Assembly (NCBI GenBank): GCA_012064415.1
Contig: SSNU01000095.1
Location: 186,001-250,000, forward strand
Reading direction: 5' to 3'
DNA length: 64,000 bases
Source of the DNA: Gyrodactylus bullatarudis
Lineage: Eukaryota; Platyhelminthes; Monogenea; Gyrodactylidea; Gyrodactylidae
Positions within the stretch are counted from its first letter, which is position 1; every line of letters begins with the position of its first letter. The notes beneath the pieces were generated by a model, which made no database searches, was not told where the DNA came from, and worked only from the letters and a program-made list of their open reading frames with translations. A program made the position numbers and the translations under genes. Positions 58,196-64,000 of this stretch are shown one piece after another.

Positions 58196-60905
58196 CTAAA
58201 CTTACTTAAATTGTATCTAAACAAGATAAATCAGTGTTCTTTTCATAGAAATATCAAAGAGTTTAGAGAATGAATGACTCATTTCAAAATAATAATAATT
58301 ATTATGTATTTGGGGAAAATGTGGATCTTGTGTAGATCTTTTTTATCAAATTATTGGCAAAAGAGTTGTTAGAGAAATCTCTTAAACGAATAGAAGATGT
58401 ACAAACTTTCTCCGGGAAAAAATAGAAAGTATGCAAGAAATGAATTTGTTTATAAATTCAAGATGTTTTCTACCTTCTTTAGATTGGTGACTCATGAGTG
58501 TGTGAGGCACACGTCGTTCATACAGAGATGACCATCTTGACAATTTAAAAAAGGGAAATACTTGAACTTATTTTTATTTTAATTAAAAAGAAAAAGTAAA
58601 ACAGAAATTCCAGATGCGTCAGGTTGAAACTCTGAAATCATCCATTGGACAGGGCATTGAAAGAGGAAATCATTCTTCGTATGATATGGCTTTCAGATGA
58701 AGCTTAAAGCCAAGATTGAATGTTTAGATACAGAATGCAGGAATGAATAGGTGGGAAATTTACTAATCTTGACTTGTAACTGTATGAGATATTTTAACAC
58801 TTTCTATAATATAAAAATATGGCATTTAAACAGTTTTGAAATCATTGCCCATTGTATGGGGGGATTGTAGGAGAGATTGATATAAATCTTCACAAATACA
58901 ATGAGTGTCTTGGGTAAAGCATAAATCATATTTCACCCAATATTTCAATCATTGATTTAGCAGAAGGTAAATTTGTCAAAAGATTGCAGTACAATGGAAT
59001 GATTATAAATCAATGAAACACAAGTACATGATGAAAATTGATTTGATTTTTGTGAAGAAAAACACAAATTTATCCAACAAGGACAGATTTGCTCAATTCA
59101 TATTGCAATCAGTTGCTTATTTTGACTAGATAGGATCAACTATATATATTATTGGTGAATAAAGCTTTTTTCCTTATGAGTAAATAACCTGGCAAGAATA
59201 ATTCAGTGTCCTAATAGAGATATTCCTGTCTTAAAATCGATTGATAAAAGTATGTTCAATTGTGTAAATGTGTTACAGAGGGAAAAAATTAGCCTCAAGA
59301 TAAACAAAAAACTTAATGATTTGAGTTTTCCTCTTTTATTGTCTTTTTTAGGACACGTGTCTGGTACATTTTTATATTTTTTGTACAATTTTTACTTTAT
59401 AATACACAAAAAAACCAACATAATAAAGTTAGTAATACATTTTCAAAAGAAGACTTTATTTGCCCGTATGTAATCGAAAAAAGAATCAAGCCAGAAAGAA
59501 AGAGAGAGTAAGGTAAACACTTGAAAGTAGTCTAAACAGACCTAATAAATTTTCCCTTCCTTTCCTAATTTGACTGGCAGACAAGCAAAAAGTTATTATT
59601 CTTCAACTCTTTGTCTACCTGTATCTGAGTCTGTTTTTCTTTCTTAACCAAGTGCCACATGAGTGCTCAACTAATAGTGAGTGCTTTTATCATTTTTGCA
59701 TCTTCCGATATCTTAATATCATCGATAGCTATTAGAATAGTTATTATTATTAGATGAAAGAAATGATACCCGAATATAATATACTATATTTAGTAGGTAT
59801 CACGTATTTGATACGGACTATTTCATTTCCGTAGAACTCTTTTTAGTGAAAAAGGAAAAGAAGTTGGACAGAATAATTGATTCACTCATTTATTTATTTA
59901 TTCATTAAAATGAATATTTTTTACAAAAATTCATGAACGTAATAACTTTTTAATAGCTGAGTAGCTTAATTCAGAACAAATTACTGATAAATGATACTTA
60001 TTAGCAACTTCATCATTACGAAATACAGGTGAATTTTATCTCCAATATCAGATTAGATGCGAAACTCACGGATATCAGAAAATAATACGTATTAAGAGAC
60101 GAAATTCATCCTTCATATTAATTTTTCGTAAGGATTTCAAAAATCGAATCAGAATTTACCATTATTTAAGGCGGGATATCAAAATGAATTCAAAAAAGAT
60201 CAAAAATTTTTTAATTTTAAGACTTTAAAGACCAGATAAAGATATTTCTACTAAAAAAACAAATTATATTTTGATTTTTCACAAATTATCAGATATTAAA
60301 CTTCAAAAAAGTGATCGAAATAGTGATTTTTCTAAAATTCTAAAATTCATGAATAAATTGAATATTTATTTAGGAATTGAATTCGAATTCAATGATTTCA
60401 TATTTATTCGGCAATTCGAAGCTGAATTTTGGCAAAAATGAAAGCTTACTGGATGAGAAAAAGTTGCAATAACATAATCCACACTTTGATACAGATTGAT
60501 GAGAAACTCTATCTCACCAAAAAAGGATTTTTAAGATAATCTTGAATAACTTTGACTAGAATCTATCAAAGTGAATGAAATTTTCAATCATTAGCAGAGA
60601 ATTGTGTATTGGTTATGAATCATAACTTATGATTCAACAATTACTTTTGATTCTCTTCACACAGATTAGTGAGAATATTAAAATAATCCTCATGTCGAGA
60701 TCTGTATAAACGAATTTAATCTGTAAAATATTGAATCATTTAAACAAATCAAGAAATTCCAATGCTTTAAAATAACTTGATCTTTTTTCACAATGTTTCA
60801 GGGCTAAGATCGTACGGTGCCTTCTCCAGTAAATAATATCCAGTTTACAATATCGCTACCGAAACATTTTAACTAAGCCATGCTCAAAAACGTTTTAATA
60901 ATAAA
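58196..60905. other. intergenic, no gene recognised
   Basis: AT-rich DNA with short open frames of no recognisable kind and no element that I could delimit. Confidence 0.5.
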
Positions 60906-60910
60906 CATTA

Positions 60911-60960
60911 TTTTATATGAAGATGAGAATTTACTATTTTTACAAAAGCACTATATTTAA
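60911..60960 (+). repeat. terminal box of the dispersed family
   Basis: TTATATGAAGATGAGAATTT followed by ACTATTTTTACAAAAGCACT. The AGCTAG tip is lost. It shares the block order with 16039-16110 and 43297-43400. Confidence 0.65.
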
Positions 60961-63000
60961 GAAAGTCAGAAACAGTCAATTTGACCAAAATTAGGCCAGT
61001 TTTTGAATTTCGAAATTCTACGTATTCCATTATCGTATTCATTTCTAATTGAATCTGTCAAATAACCTTTTTATGACTATCCTTCCAAATATACGAGGGT
61101 TAATAACTTACATTATAAATGTACTGTACATGCTCTGCGAAAAACTGTAAAATTCAGGGGAGCAATAAACGACTACCCATTAATTCTTTAACGAATGTGA
61201 TGTAGACTTTATCAAATTGCTTACTCAGAAGTAATTATAAGGATGATATAATAATAATTTTTATAACCACATTTTTTATAACCATGAAAAATATCAATGT
61301 ATGCTATGCAGCAATAATCAGGGTTGTGGAAAAACTTTTCAAAACAAATGTTATCATGAGGATAATTTGCTGGAGAAGATGGAGAAGACTACAGCATGAA
61401 TGGAGATATATTTTACATGTTGATGTGTATTTTTTAATTTATGCTAATATAAAGATTATCACTTTCCAAGGAAGAGCCGTTCATATTTGTCTTTTCTCTT
61501 TCAGTAGTTGCTTTATTCCTCTCTCAAAACACACATTTGTGGGCTCTCATCTCTTCTTCCTCGTCGAGAATTTGCTTGCATTTAAATTTACTACTACACT
61601 GTAATAATGATTATTCTAGGCAAGAAAAAAACATAAATCTGTTCATCTGTACTTCATCGCTGAGCTTCTTCTGTCAAATCCCTGCGGGAATTTCCATCCA
61701 CAAACCAGTGTGACTCATTTGGATTCTTATTGTACATTTGCTTAGTACTTACAAAGTGAATACCTTCTTTGATAAGCTTCTAATTACTCCTAGAGAGTGA
61801 AAATTTTATTAATAAATTAGACAAATAGAGTGTGGTTAGCCAAATAATACCATATACTGTTAGACAAAGTGTGTAAAATAAACATGATTGAATTTTATGA
61901 TATCTCTTTCTATTATAGTGAAACATTTACCCAAGACCTATGAAACTGTGTAGGGCAGGAAGGATACCATAATGTTTTCCACAGAAAAATTCCATTGATT
62001 TTTCATATTTCTAGAGAAATACAAATTATGCGTTTATGGCTATTTTTTCATTAAAATTCGTTACGGTTCATTGGTGATTATGTTTCAGCAACTAATTTTC
62101 ATGAACATTCAGACAAATAAACTGAAAAAATGTATCATTTCAGATAATCTCTTATCAACAATAATTAACAAGAAAAATTAAATTTGTTAGAGATATGAAA
62201 TTTTAAAGTTGTTCTCCCTCAGATATAAAAAGTTTAGTCTAAAGTTGTTTTTGCATTCGAAAATTAACAAAACTTGAGGTTTCTCTTACTTTAAAAATGA
62301 TGTAAGTCTAAACTAAAATTACTTCTATATTTTGGCTAACCGGAGAAAAATTAAATGACTCCTTGAATGAGATTCTAGTTAGGAGATTACACTACTTCTA
62401 AATGTACTTTAGCATGGTAATGGAATTATAAACTTTTCCTTATAATATAATCTCCATAGATGAAAAAAGAAGATCATCATAGAGGTAGTAAGTAAGTCTA
62501 TTTCGAAAATACATTAAAAACGACAGTAAATTTAACATGATGATATTCAACATTTAATTCCGAATAATGAAAGCTTCACTTTTACACTTGAAAAGACAGG
62601 CAGGATCAAAGATCTTGGAGTAACTCCTCTCAGATAAGATAATGTAATAATATCTGGGATCGGGTAAGAGTTCTACTTAAATTCAATTAGGATAATTTAA
62701 CTCGTTTCTACAACGAGAAGATAAAATAATAGTGATATTTAATAATGCATTGAATTTCAAAAAATAATATTTTTAGATACGTAAAAAATTGAACTTTTAT
62801 CATAAGAAGGAGGAGAGAAGAAGAGCTTGATCTATTAATCATTAGGGAATTGATGATGTGCAAAAGATATCGATAAAGCAATCTTTAAAATTAATTCAAG
62901 AAGATTTATAAACTTCTTCTCTCTTCCCTTAGAATGGTACAGTTGTAGCATGTTGGGACATGTTGATCTTGAGATCAATTTTCATTCTTGAATAAGAGAT
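60961..63000. other. intergenic, no gene recognised
   Basis: A 106-codon open frame (61284-61604, +) starts with ATG but shows no family resemblance and no supporting splice pattern. Otherwise AT-rich DNA. Confidence 0.45.
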
Positions 63001-63246
63001 AACTGTAATAAATCAAAATGATAAAAATCGATTGAAATTTTAAGCTCAAAAGCTGAAAAAGTGGAAATTTGGTGCATTTTCGAAATTCGCAAAACGAAAT
63101 TTTCAAAAGTTTTTTTTTATTTCCACATCTTATTGGCTCATTTTATTATCGATTTCGAAAAATACATTTTCTCCTGACTTTCCGCAGAAAAATATCGAGT
63201 TTTTTTTAAAAAGAGTAAATTCTTATCTTCATGTCAATTAGCTTTA
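63000..63246 (-). repeat. box-family copy, one end
   Basis: It ends with TAAATTCTTATCTTCATGTC and AATTAGCTTTAA, the complement of the 16039 box. Inside, CATTTTCGAAATTCGCAAAA parallels CGTTTTCGAAATTCGAAAAA at about 16263, the same subfamily in opposite orientation. Confidence 0.7.
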
Positions 63247-63970
63247 AGGGTGATGTAAATAAAAAAAATTCTGAAATATTGCATTTTTTTACGAAAATAA
63301 ATCCCACTATTTTTAAGTAGTGAGTACAATTTCTACAGCAGTTAATGGTATTTTCTATTGATTCAAGAAAATATCTGAATCATACTTTAATATCTGGCCT
63401 TACTCTAGTGTTCTTGGATTCTCAAAAATTGATTAACTTTCAAGAAGTAAAAATGAGCGAAAAACCGAAAATTGTCTTTCACATGATAATATCAGAATGT
63501 CGTTTATCATATTTGATTGGAACTGTAAGATTTCACTTTGAAATCACCAAAAAATAGCTCAAACTCATTTCACTTTGACCATTTTTATTTTATCAGTTTC
63601 CAAGTTTACTTTATCTCTCTGATCTTTTCTCTAATTTACATTTGACTGAATAATATAATTCAAGATCTTTTATATCCAATAAAATCTAACATTTGATTGT
63701 GAGATAAAAGTTTGAGTCGATTTAGAATCTGGCTTGTATTCAATCCACACTTTGTAATCAATTTCTTCTCAGTGTGCAGTTGAGACTGATCTTCCTGAAG
63801 AACCTTGTAGTAGAGGACTGCTCAACTCCTTAGCATATTTAACCGAATATACAAGCATTTTAAGTATTGAGAGCTGAGTTTGAAAATGTATTTAAAAATA
63901 CTCCAACTGTTCTGGTAGAGAAGGTAGATATTTTGCATGTTTTAGATATAATAAATAATATGTATTGGTT
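63247..63970. other. intergenic, no gene recognised
   Basis: A 70-codon open frame (63345-63557, +) has no recognisable relative. Nothing else was seen before the tRNA-like end. Confidence 0.4.
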
Positions 63971-63971
63971 A

Positions 63972-64000
63972 ATCGGGATGGCTTAGTGGGTATAGTATTC
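63972..64000 (+). tRNA. possible 5' end of a tRNA or tRNA-derived SINE, cut by the window edge
   Basis: TGGCTTAGTGG at 63979-63989 is a full match to the internal A box of polymerase III genes (TRGCNNAGYNGG form). Seven bases before it would be the 5' acceptor strand, and the bases TAGT after GGGTA can pair with three of four D-stem bases. The anticodon and B box lie beyond the window, so a tRNA gene cannot be told from a tRNA-derived repeat or chance. Confidence 0.35.

Noticed and set aside
61284..61604. 106-codon open frame with ATG on the + strand
   Set aside because: The composition is that of translated AT-rich DNA and no family was recognised; there is no neighbouring exon or promoter evidence.
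16039..63246. The recurring 35-45 bp box as a CRISPR-like or regulatory array
   Set aside because: Copies are kilobases apart, in both orientations, and in one case the box pairs as the two ends of an insertion. It is a transposon end.

Overview
The window is AT-rich animal nuclear DNA. The genes have GT-AG introns from 35 bp to 8.3 kb, and the products are metazoan families: a seven-repeat protocadherin, mitochondrial ribosomal protein S6 and an FMR1/FXR-family RNA-binding protein. The species cannot be read from the sequence. An invertebrate, either a spiralian such as a flatworm or an AT-rich arthropod such as a mite or copepod, fits the base composition, the very short FMR1 introns and the many small DNA transposons. 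That placement is inference.

Genic part, about 0.3-27 kb. A protocadherin gene on the + strand (293-22633, nine exons joined here by splice sites and reading phase, 1312 codons plus stop) encodes a signal peptide, seven cadherin repeats, one membrane segment and a cytoplasmic tail of about 395 residues. Its 3' end faces that of a two-exon mRpS6 gene on the - strand (23064-23779). The mRpS6 start codon lies only 131 bp from the start of a seven-exon FMR1-like gene on the + strand (23911-26599, 695 residues, two Tudor/Agenet-like modules, KH0, KH1, KH2, Asn-rich tail). The two probably share a bidirectional promoter.

Repeat-rich part, about 27-64 kb. There are few host genes. It holds a decayed LINE reverse-transcriptase tail (about 32 kb), an inverted-repeat element (37.8-38.2 kb), a Tc1/mariner-type element with TA target duplication (40491-41908), an integrase-derived pseudogene inside inverted repeats (45.3-46.3 kb) beside another inverted-repeat element (46.3-46.8 kb), and a hAT-type element with a perfect 8-bp target duplication (53628-54887) that contains a large foldback. 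A dispersed element family with a conserved terminal box of about 35-45 bp occurs at least 14 times across the window, including in protocadherin introns. One copy has both a filled and a related empty site.

The most striking locus is a tandem pair of intronless secreted lectin genes on the - strand (47424-48149 and 49397-50122). Each encodes a signal peptide, a C-type-lectin-like domain and a PAN/Apple-like domain. The two copies stay in register without net indels, yet alternate between blocks that are identical at the DNA level (all of the PAN half) and blocks with well under half of the residues in common (the lectin loop region). The window ends in what looks like the 5' end of a tRNA or tRNA-derived gene.
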